Assembly: GCF_001422985.1 (NCBI RefSeq)
Contig: NZ_LMNL01000005.1
Span: forward strand, 1 to 64,000
Length of the DNA stretch: 64,000 nt
Direction of reading: 5' to 3'
Source: Methylobacterium sp. Leaf117
GTDB taxonomy: Bacteria; Pseudomonadota; Alphaproteobacteria; Rhizobiales; Beijerinckiaceae
Part shown: positions 1 through 9,526 of the stretch, piece by piece
How positions within the stretch are numbered: position 1 is the first letter of the stretch
How the letters are laid out: every line of letters begins with the position of its first letter
The notes under the pieces: generated by a model
Told to the model about the DNA's origin: nothing
What the model saw: the letters and a program-made list of their open reading frames with translations, nothing else
Databases searched by the model: none
Position numbers and translations under genes: made by a program

Positions 1-92
1 GCTCATCGCCCGCGGCAACCTGTTCTCCAAGACCGCCTACGGCCAGGCTCATCGCCCGCGGCAACCTGTTCTCCAAGACCGCCTACGGCCAG
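1..92. repeat. 46-bp perfect tandem duplication
   Basis: Bases 1-46 and 47-92 are identical. The unit lies inside the 3' end of a gene and shifts its frame. It may be a recent slippage or recombination event, or a sequencing/assembly error at a contig edge. Confidence 0.9.
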
Positions 93-143
93 AACCTGCT
101 CAAGCTCGCCAAGGAAGATCAGGCCTCCCTCCTGGCACGGTGA
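1..143 (+). pseudogene. 3' end of an unidentified gene, disturbed by a tandem duplication
   Basis: The reading frame entering from the left edge ends at TGA 141-143. The last 31 codons before the stop (from 48) read LIARGNLF...LLAR, a plausible Lys/Leu-rich C-terminus. A 46-bp unit is present twice back to back (1-46, 47-92). Because 46 is not a multiple of three, the first copy is out of frame with the second, so the gene as written is frameshifted unless the duplication is an assembly artefact. I do not recognise the family from this short tail. Confidence 0.4.
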
Positions 144-242
144 GAATGAGCATAGCAAAAGCCTGAGACTGCGCTATTATCTACAAGAAATAATAGTAAT
201 CTCAGCAAAATAAACAGAAATCTCAAGGATTTGAGGGACCAG

Positions 243-3200
243 ATGATATTCAATAAATACAAAAAATTAGTTCCAGCTAATTTTAAGGCAGAAGAGTATT
301 TTCAACTTAATCCAGACGTCAGAGAAGCAGGTGCTGATCCCTATAGGCATTATGTTGAACACGGCGCAAAAGAGGGTAGAATATACAATATAAAAGAAAA
401 TCTGCCTCCAAATTTTGACTATAATACGTATTTTCTCCTTAATCCTGATGTGAAGGCTTCGGGGATTGACGCTGGCTTACACTATGTCCGCTTCGGGGTG
501 TCTCAGAACAGACCCTACCAAATTGACAATGATGCCACGTTCGATCCCATGTGGTATATCGAAGAGTACCCCGATGTATCAACTACAGGAATGTCACCTT
601 TCGATCATTATCAGAAAGTCGGTATATTTGAAGGCAGGCATAAAAAGTTCGACCCCGTTTGGTATTTGAGCGAGTACCCAGACATTGCAAACTCAGAATT
701 AGATCCATTAGTTCATTATAGAAGTTATGGTCGTGATGAATGCCGTCATCCTGCATTTCACGAGTTCTGGTACAACCTTGAATATTATGATGTAAAAGAG
801 TCCGGGTTGAATCCGGAAGACCATTATAACTTAGTTGGCAGAGATGAAGGAAGATTGCCAGCTTTCAACGCGCGTTGGTATGTCGATGAATATCCAGAAA
901 TTGCAGAAGCGGGTGTTAACCCATACCAGCATTATCTTACAAATGGACGCGGAGAAGGAAGAAAGCCAGCTTTTGCAACAAAATGGTACGTACAGGAATA
1001 TCCAGATGTAGCAGCAAGCGGTCTTGGCTCGTACGCTCACTACCGGAAATACGCAAAACAAGTCGGATATAGTTCAGGGCCAACCCGATCGCAAATAATC
1101 GAGCATAGCGTTCGCCTGAAGGATTTTCCGGACCCATATGACGCTAGGTATGAACCCCAGAAAGATTTTGATAATTTATCTACCACAATAAAAGCAATTA
1201 CATTTTACTTGCCACAATTCCATGTATCGGAACATAATAATAAATGGTGGGGCGAGGGATTTACTGAATGGACAAATACGAAAAAGTCTAAAGCTCGATT
1301 CGAGGGGCACTTTCAGCCCCGAGAGCCACATCTAGATATTGGTTACTACGATTTGAGTAATCCAGAGGTAATCAAGCGTCAGGCTGAACAGGCCCGTAAG
1401 CATGGAATATACGGTTTTTGTTTCTATCACTATTGGTTTTCAGGGGAGCGTCTGCTAGAAAAACCAGTAGATATACTATTGGCGAATAAAGATATAGACA
1501 TAAAATTTTGCTTATGTTGGGCAAATGAAAATTGGACGAAGACATGGGATGGGCAAGAAAGTAATGTACTTATAAAGCAGCAATACAGCATGGAGGACCC
1601 TAGCAAGTTCATTAAAGATATATCAGTCTACTTGCTGGACGAGAGATACATTCGTGTGGCTGGTAAACCAGTAATAATGGTTTATAAACCTCATTTGATC
1701 CCCGAGGTAGGTAGGGTATTTGCTACTTGGCGGCAATTTTGGAAGATAAAGACTGGAGAAGATCTTCTGATCTGGTGCAATCGTACCGAACCGTCTGACT
1801 ATAGTTTCGAGCAAATCGATGCAGAGATTGACGCTGTGGTGGAGTTCCCTCCACATGTAGTTCCGCATAGTCGGCATGTACCAAAATATAGGATGATTCA
1901 AAAGTTCGCCGGTATAAAGTCCGAGGGCAACTTCTACGATTATCGTCGATTGGTCGACGACATCGTATCCGGGAAGGATTATGCCCCTATTCCCGTTAAC
2001 ATACCCTTCTATCGTGGGGTTACGTTAGGATGGGATAATTCAGCACGTCGCGCGACTGGGCAATCGATCTGGTTTGGCTTCTCTCTTGCTTATTACTATA
2101 AATGGTTACGGTATGTAGTGGATTATACAGTGTCTACCTTCGATGATGATAAACGGTTTGTCTTCATAAACGCCTGGAATGAATGGGCGGAAGGCACCTA
2201 TCTTGAGCCTGATGTGGCTACGGGCTATGCGAACCTAAATACGACCTCGAAGGCTATTTTTGGAGAGCAGCTTAAAAGTTTGCCAACGTTCTCGAGTGCA
2301 AAAATAAGTACTAATCTCAACTTAAAGATTGCTGTTCATCTGCATGTATACTTCTTAGACCAAGTTGATTTTTTTGTGGAGCAACTAAATCAAATTGATG
2401 CAAATTTTGACTTGTTTATTACGACCGATTCAGATGCAAAAAATGCATTCATAACAGAAATATTCAGTACAAGGGGAATTCAAAAACAACTAAAGGTTTT
2501 GACGACGCCTAATGTTGGCCGAGATATTGGCCCTATGCTCATGTTTGTGTCGAAATATTTGTTGGAATATGATGTTATAGGCCATTTCCATACGAAAAAA
2601 TCTTCAACGGTTAAGTGGGGGGATCGGTGGTGTAAGTATCTAGTCAGCAATCTACTCGGAAGTACAAACAATATTAAGGGAATCTTCGCAGAATTTACTA
2701 CGAATGAATCCCTTGGCTTGGTGTATCCGCCCACTTATCCGCTGATATCTCCGCATGTCAGCTGGGGTGAAGTAAAGGATCGATGCTATGAGATTTTAAA
2801 AACCCTGAGACTGAACGTTTTGCTTCCAAGTGATCCTGAATTCCCGGCTGGAAATATGTTCTGGGCTAGAGTTCCGGCAATCATTCCGATTTTGAGGCAC
2901 AATTGGGAAATCGACGACTTTGAAACTGAAGCGGGCCAGATCGAAAAGACTTTGCCGCATTGCATAGAGAGGCTATGGGGATACGTTGCAAGTGCTTCAG
3001 GCTATGAATCCAAGGAAATTCTCAATGGTTTCTCTCTGGATAAATCTGACTGTTGCCCGCAGCCGAGACGGTTGACACTATTCGTCCATTACAATGCCAA
3101 TGATGTTCACATCACTGATGCTGATCTGTATCTCCTCATGCAGCTTAAGCGCATCTCGGCTTATATCTGTGTAGCTTCCAATTCTGATTTATCCGCCGAA

Positions 3201-3869
3201 TCAAAATCTAAGGTACTTTTATATGCAGACGATGTGTTCATAAGACCGAATGCCGGTCTTGACTTTGGGGCGTGGAGGGACTGTTTGAACCAAATTGGGT
3301 GGACGAAAGTCTCAAGTTACGATGAGATTATCTTCGTTAACAACAGTTGTTACGGTCCTATATTTCCATTTGAGACGATGTTTGATCAAATGTCTGTACC
3401 AAGCATCGATTTTTGGGGGGTTACTTCTTTCCCTGAGGTGAAAAACTCTGGTAGGCCAGAAGCTGTCTTCCTAAAAGATAGAAATATTCCAGCCCATATT
3501 CAGAGTTATTTTATGGTAGTTAAAAAAAATGTTGTTAACTCCCCAGAATTCTATAGGTTCTGGAGTAACGTTGAAGACAAGCACGACTTCATGGATGTTG
3601 TCACATCTTATGAGATGGGCTTTACCGCGAAAATGACTGCAGCAGGATTTCACTGGGGAGCCTATATCAAGGAAGCATCGGAGATGCAGTTGGACATGAT
3701 AAATGACCATAGATTTAATACTCCGTACAATAAGCCATTTGATCTTATTATATTGGGGTCTCCGTTGTTAAAGAAGAGATCTTGGGATTACAATTCTCAA
3801 AGCTTGCTTGCCTGCCGAGAATTATTAATTAGCTCGTCAAACTTCCCTGCCCATTATATATGGCGTTGA
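243..3869 (+). CDS. Large glycan biosynthesis protein: N-terminal repeats, WbsX (GH99-like) domain, two RgpF-type domains
   Basis: A 1208-residue protein. Residues about 10-275 are six to seven short repeats of roughly 34 residues with the pattern WYxxEYPDV, then HYxxxG, then EGR. Residues about 314-680 resemble the WbsX/glycosyl hydrolase 99-like family found in O-antigen clusters (YLPQFH, WWGEGFTEW, GFCFYHYWF, NAWNEWAEG). Residues about 696-935 and 942-1150 each resemble rhamnan synthesis protein F (NVGRDIGPM and NAGLDFGAWR signatures). No signal peptide is seen, so it probably works in the cytoplasm on a polysaccharide. ATG 243 is preferred over TTG 231 because GAGGG at 233-237 is well placed before it. 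The gene is much more AT-rich than the chromosomal genes further right, which suggests acquisition. The exact sugar is unknown. Confidence 0.8.
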   Translation: MIFNKYKKLVPANFKAEEYFQLNPDVREAGADPYRHYVEHGAKEGRIYNIKENLPPNFDYNTYFLLNPDVKASGIDAGLHYVRFGVSQNRPYQIDNDATFDPMWYIEEYPDVSTTGMSPFDHYQKVGIFEGRHKKFDPVWYLSEYPDIANSELDPLVHYRSYGRDECRHPAFHEFWYNLEYYDVKESGLNPEDHYNLVGRDEGRLPAFNARWYVDEYPEIAEAGVNPYQHYLTNGRGEGRKPAFATKWYVQEYPDVAASGLGSYAHYRKYAKQVGYSSGPTRSQIIEHSVRLKDFPDPYDARYEPQKDFDNLSTTIKAITFYLPQFHVSEHNNKWWGEGFTEWTNTKKSKARFEGHFQPREPHLDIGYYDLSNPEVIKRQAEQARKHGIYGFCFYHYWFSGERLLEKPVDILLANKDIDIKFCLCWANENWTKTWDGQESNVLIKQQYSMEDPSKFIKDISVYLLDERYIRVAGKPVIMVYKPHLIPEVGRVFATWRQFWKIKTGEDLLIWCNRTEPSDYSFEQIDAEIDAVVEFPPHVVPHSRHVPKYRMIQKFAGIKSEGNFYDYRRLVDDIVSGKDYAPIPVNIPFYRGVTLGWDNSARRATGQSIWFGFSLAYYYKWLRYVVDYTVSTFDDDKRFVFINAWNEWAEGTYLEPDVATGYANLNTTSKAIFGEQLKSLPTFSSAKISTNLNLKIAVHLHVYFLDQVDFFVEQLNQIDANFDLFITTDSDAKNAFITEIFSTRGIQKQLKVLTTPNVGRDIGPMLMFVSKYLLEYDVIGHFHTKKSSTVKWGDRWCKYLVSNLLGSTNNIKGIFAEFTTNESLGLVYPPTYPLISPHVSWGEVKDRCYEILKTLRLNVLLPSDPEFPAGNMFWARVPAIIPILRHNWEIDDFETEAGQIEKTLPHCIERLWGYVASASGYESKEILNGFSLDKSDCCPQPRRLTLFVHYNANDVHITDADLYLLMQLKRISAYICVASNSDLSAESKSKVLLYADDVFIRPNAGLDFGAWRDCLNQIGWTKVSSYDEIIFVNNSCYGPIFPFETMFDQMSVPSIDFWGVTSFPEVKNSGRPEAVFLKDRNIPAHIQSYFMVVKKNVVNSPEFYRFWSNVEDKHDFMDVVTSYEMGFTAKMTAAGFHWGAYIKEASEMQLDMINDHRFNTPYNKPFDLIILGSPLLKKRSWDYNSQSLLACRELLISSSNFPAHYIWR

Positions 3870-3894
3870 ATGAGAAGCGTGGGTCTTTAATCTT

Positions 3895-3926
3895 TTCTGC
3901 TTCTCAGATCTATCTGAGAAGCAGAA
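3895..3926 (+). terminator. Perfect inverted repeat just after the WbsX/RgpF gene
   Basis: Arms 3895-3909 and 3912-3926 are perfectly complementary (15 bp) around two central bases, 26 bases after the stop codon. No U-tract follows, so it could be a factor-assisted terminator, an mRNA-stabilising hairpin, or an insertion-sequence end. Confidence 0.5.
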
Positions 3927-4340
3927 TCGGTCGCTCAAAACTTAGGATGTCGTCGACATTCGGGGTTAGTTGCGGTATGCCTTTGATCTGTAGGGATCGG
4001 TCTGGTATTTACCTTTTTTGTTGTGGTTTCATTAGCCTCCCTGCAGCGGCCGCACTCCGAGAGGTTGTTGTGCCGCGAGATCAGCCGTCGGCCTGAAGCC
4101 GGTGAAGACCTGCCCGGCGATTGGTTCTGCTAAACTTATAAATTCGGCTTTTTCCATAGCGACCTTGCGCAGGTTCGGATCAGCGATTACAAGCTAGAGG
4201 CTGTTGCTCCTAGTCTGGACTATTCGGCTATAGCCGAACCGATCTCTCTCCATCGCCCCCGGTCGGACACCTCGAAATACCCCCTTCCGTGCGGGGCGGT
4301 GTTGTAATTCCCTGATGCCGTCGGCGTTGGGTCGGCTCGG
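3927..4340. other. Non-coding stretch between the glycan gene and an IS5 remnant
   Basis: No supportable gene. A short ORF starting at 3860 overlaps the glycan gene and has no recognisable family or ribosome site. The segment probably contains the left border of the IS5-type remnant, but no terminal inverted repeat could be matched with confidence. Confidence 0.5.
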
Positions 4341-5420
4341 ATGGGTCCGCCAGGGTTCTTCGATCTGGAGGAGCGCTATCAGCGTCTGTCGGAGAACGGC
4401 GATCCGTTGGTGAAACTCGCGGCCCTGATCGACTTCAAGGCGTTCCGACCGAAGCTGGCCACAGCACCGAAGCGGTCCGACGGATCGAAGGGCGGCCGCC
4501 CGCCCTACGATTCGCTCCTCATGTTCAAGATCCCGATCCTTCAGACGCTCACCGCGCTCTCGGTCGACGCCCTGAGTTCCAGATCCGAGACTAGCTGTCG
4601 TTCATGCGTTTCCTCGGCCTCGGTTTCGAGGATGGCGTGCCCGACGCCAAGACGGTGTGGCTATTCCGGGAGCACCTGACCCGGGGCGGCGCGATCGACG
4701 GGTTGTTTGCCGCCTTCGACGCCTGGCTGAAGGGTAAGGGTTATCTCTCGATGTCGGGCCAGATCATCGATGCCTCGATCATCGCGGCTGCGCGTCAGCG
4801 CAACACCGATGCCTAGGAGGCGGCTCTGAATGAAGGCAGGATCCTGGAGGCGTGGGCGGCAAGACCGAAGAAGCTTGCACAAAAGGATCGCGATGCTCGC
4901 TGGACCCTGAAACGAGCCAAGGCACGGCCCGCAAAGGCGGATGGTGCTTAGGCCAAGGTCGAGATCGCCATTCCGGTGTTCGGGTATAATACGCACGTCT
5001 CGATCGACCGCAAGCACGGGTTCGTCCGCCGCTTCCGCGTGACCAGCGCGGCTGCCCATCATGGAGGGCAACTGGCCAACGTCCTCGACCCAGCCAACAC
5101 AGCGAGCGACGTCTCTCGCTGATACCGCCTACCGCTCGAAGACCAACGAAGCTCATCTTGCTAAGCATGGCCGGCGCTCGAAGATCCACTTTCGACGGCA
5201 GCTTGGCCACGACCTAACGCCGGCGCAGCGCAAGGCTAACCGCGCCCGCTCCAAGGTCCGATGGGCCGTCGAAACGGTGTTCGCCAGGCAGAAGCACCGC
5301 TTCGGCCTGTTCGTGCGCACCATCGGCCTAGCTCGAACCCGGACCAAGATCGGGCTCGCCAACCTCGCCGACAACCTCAAGCACTTCCTATGGATCGAGG
5401 CCCGGCCGGTGGCGGCCTGA
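4341..5420 (+). pseudogene. IS5-family transposase, broken by frameshifts and stops
   Basis: Three frames together spell an IS5-type transposase. The N-terminus (4341 on: FFDLEERY, GGRPPYD, MFKI) breaks around 4570-4600. The centre (from 4604: MRFLGLGFEDGVPDAKTVW, later QIIDAS) is interrupted in frame by TAG at 4814-4816 and another TAG near 4948. A further frameshift lies near 5110-5120 before the C-terminus (DTAYRSK, then VETVFARQK). The catalytic-domain pieces are still legible but no intact protein can be made. It separates the glycan gene from the exported protein downstream. Confidence 0.85.
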
Positions 5421-5769
5421 AGCAACCTCGGGATGGGCTCCTGAGCTCCTCGCGACTACCGCCAGACTGCCAGAACCTCAAACCGAGCCCACCAAAGTTG
5501 CTGCTGTCGTTAAACCGACAACCAAACCCCTCAATGACGCGGTTCTTTGAGGTTTCCGGTCGTTACTCGACTTAAGGTGCCGAAAACTGTGGATATTGCA
5601 AAACTATTCTACGCCAGGAGGTGGACCTTCTGTGCCCGGCCGACTAAGGCACCCTTCGTTTGTGCTGCGGCCGTATCTGATACCATCTTGGAGTAGCCAG
5701 CTAGGTCATCGCAAGCCTTCGCCGCGAGTTCGCATTCTAACCCAGTCGCATGAACCTCCGGACCATCTG

Positions 5770-7212
5770 ATGCGCAAGCTCCTTCTAGCAGATATCGCCA
5801 CGCTCGCTGCATTGGCGATCGTTGCTCCGGTAAAGGCTGATCAGCTTCTCCGTCAGGCTCGAGTCGACAATAGCGGCCGTGTGATCCCGCCTGATGGTCC
5901 GATTCTTGGGCGATGGCAGGGCAACAAGTACACTGCCACTCCCGATGCCCTTGTGCTACCACCCACCGACCAGGGCTCCACGGGCAACCTGTCCGGGATG
6001 AGCGTCACTCCCTCGTCGACCGCTTCCATTAATACCTTAGGGCGGCTGTTCGGTGATATCTCCGGCTTTAAAGCGCCTGGCCTAACGGGGTTCGCAAAGC
6101 TGGATGCCGCCTACTTCACGGTCAATAGCCGAATGTTGGTCAACTCGCCGCCATCAGGGCACCCTACAAACTGGCTAGGGAATGCCGCGGGCGGGTCGGC
6201 CTTGCAATACGCTTACGGAGGAATCGGTCAGATCGTTTCTTTGTCTAGCATCGGCGATGTTGGCATTGTCGGCGCAACGCGTACCACGGACATGGCATCA
6301 TCCGGGCGCCTCCCGGTCGGCACCATGGGTTGGGGCTTCAACTTCCGCACAGATGCCTCAGTCGTTCCACTTACGTCAGCCTGGGGCGGCTACTTTGAAG
6401 CGCGCCGAAAGACTGGCGCGGGGTCTGCGCAAGCGATGGAGATCAACGTCACCGAGCTTAGCTCGTCCGACGTAGCTGATATTAGCGCAAAGAACACTGC
6501 ACCGAATGCCTATTTTAACTATTCTTCAGCAGCGCTCAATCTCGCTTCAGGTGGGAACTGCACGACGGTTGCAGGGTCCTGCTGGGATGGAATGAGGCTT
6601 GCCAACGCGGTTGATGCTTCCGTTGCGCTTGTAATCCACAGCAACGGGGCGAAGTTCCGGAAGGGGCTCATCTTTGCTGAGGACGGACTGACGGGCTGTG
6701 ACGGAGCCGGTGGTAAGACCTGCACAGCGATTGAAGCGGGTCGCGGCGCGACCTTCGCTTGGATTGATGGAACTCCGCGTCAAGCCGTCAAGATCCGGGG
6801 TGACGTTTCCCCCGCTGGGGATCCCCTTAGTATGACTTTCACGGATGGCGGTGTTCAGTTTGAAGGCGGTGGCGCGGTGACGATGCAGGTCGTGAGCAAG
6901 GCTACCGATGTGAACGGGGTGCAGGTTCTGGGTGGCAGTGCTGCCGGTAACCCCGCGCGCGTTATGGCGACGGGCAGTGCGAACGCCAGTCTCGCCCTTT
7001 CCCCGAGTGGGATGGGTACGGTCCAGATGCAGGCGCCCGTCCAGCTTGCCATGTTCAGGGTAGGAACTCTCCCCGCCTGCAACGCAAGCCTCGAAGGTGC
7101 GATGGCCTACGTTAACGATGCAAGGAACATCACCTACCGCGGCGTTCTAACGGGTGGCGGCGGTGAACGGGTACCGGTGTTCTGCTCAGGTACTGCCTGG
7201 GAGGCACATTGA
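5770..7212 (+). CDS. Exported protein resembling a phage tail-fibre or adhesin-like protein
   Basis: 480 residues from ATG 5770. The longer reading frame starts at 5596 but has an Arg/Pro-rich, non-native-looking extension. The first 24 residues form a signal peptide (MRKLLLAD, a hydrophobic stretch rich in Ala, then VKADQ). The body is rich in Gly, Ala, Ser and Thr with few charges. The last 50 residues (VGTLPACN, AYVNDARN, VFCSGTAW) resemble C-terminal tips I associate with tail-fibre-like or surface proteins of this group. That similarity is from memory and weak. There is no operon partner: it is flanked by insertion-sequence remains on both sides. Function unknown; a secreted or surface location is the best inference. 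Confidence 0.55.
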   Translation: MRKLLLADIATLAALAIVAPVKADQLLRQARVDNSGRVIPPDGPILGRWQGNKYTATPDALVLPPTDQGSTGNLSGMSVTPSSTASINTLGRLFGDISGFKAPGLTGFAKLDAAYFTVNSRMLVNSPPSGHPTNWLGNAAGGSALQYAYGGIGQIVSLSSIGDVGIVGATRTTDMASSGRLPVGTMGWGFNFRTDASVVPLTSAWGGYFEARRKTGAGSAQAMEINVTELSSSDVADISAKNTAPNAYFNYSSAALNLASGGNCTTVAGSCWDGMRLANAVDASVALVIHSNGAKFRKGLIFAEDGLTGCDGAGGKTCTAIEAGRGATFAWIDGTPRQAVKIRGDVSPAGDPLSMTFTDGGVQFEGGGAVTMQVVSKATDVNGVQVLGGSAAGNPARVMATGSANASLALSPSGMGTVQMQAPVQLAMFRVGTLPACNASLEGAMAYVNDARNITYRGVLTGGGGERVPVFCSGTAWEAH

Positions 7213-7277
7213 CATCCTGATTTGGTGCGCTGCGCTGCGCAGCCCGTCTCTTCGAGTACTACCTGGGCACTTTGATG

Positions 7278-7508
7278 TTAGAGGGCAGCGTGAAGCGTCT
7301 CTGGCAGTTCGGACACAGGACTGGCGGGACGAGGCTGGCAAACAGGTGACCGATGATGGCCTGCCGCACGGCGGGCAGGCTGGGTGATGGCGGCGGCCCC
7401 GGAAGGCGGGTCGTCATGTTTTCCCCGCCCCGTCCGACAATGTTCGGCGAGGCGTAGGTTCTGCAGGTAGGTGCAGGCGATACACGACTGAGATTGCCCC
7501 GATTTGGC
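7278..7508 (-). pseudogene. C-terminal remnant of an IS701-type transposase
   Basis: Reading the minus strand from 7508 gives YLQNLRLAEHCR and then a Pro/Ala-rich tail ending HAAL and a stop at 7278-7280. This matches the tail typical of IS701-type transposases in these bacteria, in the same orientation as the N-terminal piece at 9267-9520. About two thirds of the protein, including the catalytic core, is missing between the pieces. Confidence 0.65.
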
Positions 7509-9266
7509 GGCTCTTGCTCACTTTGCGTGGATCATGCGGCCAGAACTAAGCGGCGCTGGAGCAGATTGAGGCCCGCTCGCCCGTAGCTTTGGCGCTTGAT
7601 GAGCTTCAACCGATTGATCTGGCCTTCCGCCTGTCCGCTGCTCCAGGGCTCGGTCAGGGCGGACCGAACCGCGGCGTCACCGTCCAACCCCGAGGCAAAC
7701 GTCGCGACCACTGGGGCGGTGCAGACCTTCGCCGTCGTGATCCAGGCCGCCAACTCCGCTGCGGCATCGCGGCCCTGAGTCGACGCCCTACCCACGCCCG
7801 ACGCGCGCACGAGCGCCGTTAAGCGGCGCGCCAGATCGGCGACGGCGCTGGCCGTCGCGTCCTGCTCGACACGAGCCACGACGGCGGCCGCGACGGCGTC
7901 CAGGGCCGAGGTCGCTTGAACCAACAGCCACGCGAGTTGCCGGGCACTCGGTAGGTACCGTTCAACGGCTGGCGCCTCCAGCACCGGTATGATTTCGCCT
8001 CGGGGCTTGCGGCCCGACCGGATCGGCTTCGTCCGCCGCTCGGCGACGAAGCGGTGCACTTGCCGGCTCGTGCCCGGATAGCCGCGCTCCCGGAATTCGC
8101 GCCAGAGCGCCATGGCGTTCTCGCAGCCCTCGCCGATCCGAACCAAGAGATAGTTCACGTGCGGGTCGAGCAAGCTCGGGCCCGGGCCGTGAGGCAGCCG
8201 CGCCGGGAAGGTGTCGGCGGTCGCGTATTTGCGCACTGTAGCTCGGGCCAAGCCCATGGTGCGGCCGATGCCGAGCAGCGTCTGCCCATCGGCGTGCCGA
8301 CGCCGCACCTCGTCGTAGGCGGCCTTCCACCGCGCCCGGCTCTCTGCGCCTGCTTCGCATTCCGACGCCGTGCGTGGGAAGGCGCGATCTCGTCGGGGAG
8401 CAAGCGGTGGTCCAGGGATAGGTGGCAGGCGGCGAAGCCTCGCATGAGCGCTTTGCAGCCAGCGTTCGACGGCTTGGCGCATGTTGCCGAGAAGGTGCCA
8501 ACGGTCGGCAACCTGTACGGCTTGGGGCGCACCGAGACTGGCGCCGCGGGCGTACTCGATCGAGCGGTCCCGGGCTACGACTTTGATGTCCGGTTGCTGC
8601 AGGAGCCAGCCGGCCAACGTCGCCGCGGTAAGGTCCGGGAGAAGGTCGACGACGCGGTGCCGGTCCAGGTCCACCACGATGGTTCCGTAGCTGCAGCCCT
8701 TCCTCATCGCCCAGTCGTCGACGCCAACGTGTGTAGGTGCCGGCGCGTCCGGCATCGGCATGGCCCTGACCAGGCGCAGCACGGTGGCTCGGCTCGCTGG
8801 CATGCGCAGGTGCGTCAGGAGCCGCGCCCCGGGGGCGCCGCCGCAGACGATGCCGACCCGAAATTGCGTTTCGGCCAGCCGACGCGTCCGCCGAGCCGAC
8901 GGCGCAACAAGATCGGATGCGGGCTCGGCGAAGGTACGTCGGGGGCAGCAGGGGTTCGAGCAATAGAAGCGTCGGACCTCGATGTTCAGTGTCGTTCGTG
9001 AAATGGAGACCGGCAGATTAGCCGGGCGACGATGATAGCGGCTATGGACGGATCGGCTCGCCTGGCCACACTCGAGACACCGACCAACCTCTCCGTCAAG
9101 ATGAACCTCGACCGTGAGGTGGTTGGAGCGCTGCTCGACGCAACGACCGATGCGGCACTGGGGCATGGCAAACGGGATAGGTATGCCTTCCACGATGGGA
9201 AGCTCAGCCTGAGCCGTCACCGACCCGAGTCAATCGGCTGCCATCCACGCAAAGTGAGCAAGAGCC
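7509..9266. mobile_element. Complete ISL3-family insertion sequence
   Basis: The perfect 24-bp terminal inverted repeats at 7509-7532 and 9243-9266 begin GGCTCTTGCTCACTTTGCGT. They enclose one intact transposase gene on the minus strand. The flanking 8-bp segments (7501-7508, 9267-9274) do not match, so the usual ISL3 target duplication is absent. Together with the missing middle of the host IS701 element, this suggests a one-sided deletion or recombination after insertion. Confidence 0.9.
7532..9220 (-). CDS. ISL3-family transposase
   Basis: 562 residues, full length for the family and uninterrupted. The N-terminus carries a zinc-finger-like arrangement (CLECGQ near residue 38, then CSNPCCPRRTF near residue 87) used to bind the ends. 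The DDE core is visible: first Asp in HVGVDDWAMRKG, second in VVARDRS, and the C-terminal Glu in WSSGQAEGQINRLK. The stop codon lies within or at the edge of the left inverted repeat. The intact frame and perfect ends suggest a recent, potentially active copy. Confidence 0.92.
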   Translation of the reverse strand: MTAQAELPIVEGIPIPFAMPQCRIGRCVEQRSNHLTVEVHLDGEVGRCLECGQASRSVHSRYHRRPANLPVSISRTTLNIEVRRFYCSNPCCPRRTFAEPASDLVAPSARRTRRLAETQFRVGIVCGGAPGARLLTHLRMPASRATVLRLVRAMPMPDAPAPTHVGVDDWAMRKGCSYGTIVVDLDRHRVVDLLPDLTAATLAGWLLQQPDIKVVARDRSIEYARGASLGAPQAVQVADRWHLLGNMRQAVERWLQSAHARLRRLPPIPGPPLAPRRDRAFPRTASECEAGAESRARWKAAYDEVRRRHADGQTLLGIGRTMGLARATVRKYATADTFPARLPHGPGPSLLDPHVNYLLVRIGEGCENAMALWREFRERGYPGTSRQVHRFVAERRTKPIRSGRKPRGEIIPVLEAPAVERYLPSARQLAWLLVQATSALDAVAAAVVARVEQDATASAVADLARRLTALVRASGVGRASTQGRDAAAELAAWITTAKVCTAPVVATFASGLDGDAAVRSALTEPWSSGQAEGQINRLKLIKRQSYGRAGLNLLQRRLVLAA

Positions 9267-9520
9267 ACAAAAACGGGACAATCCCAGACGTGCTGCAACT
9301 GGTCGTGGCCCGACGGCTTGAGCCGCATCGCGATCGGCTGCAGACTCTTGCGATCCCCCGACCCCAGCAGACCTCGGAGGTAGAGCGGCGCCCAGGTCCG
9401 TCGGGTCTTGCGTCCCATCGCCGCCAGAAACGGCGCCAGCCACGTATCAAGCCCGTCCGTCCCCTCGCGATCCAAATTCATCGCCGCTCCCGAGCCATCG
9501 TAAGGCAGACAACGCATCAC
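9267..9520 (-). pseudogene. N-terminal remnant of an IS701-type transposase
   Basis: The minus strand reads LDTWLAPFLAAMGRKTRRTW, then LYLRGLLG and HDQLQH, a hallmark N-terminus of IS701-type transposases. It stops matching where the ISL3 right end begins at 9266. The start may be ATG 9520 or ATG 9484. It pairs with the C-terminal remnant at 7278-7508. Confidence 0.75.
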
Positions 9521-9526
9521 GAACCT

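Noticed and set aside
3860..4096. 78-codon frame starting within the end of the WbsX/RgpF gene
   Set aside because: Overlaps the hairpin and has no ribosome site or recognisable similarity.
8054..9001. 315-codon + frame opposite the ISL3 transposase
   Set aside because: Antisense to an intact transposase with zinc-finger and DDE motifs.
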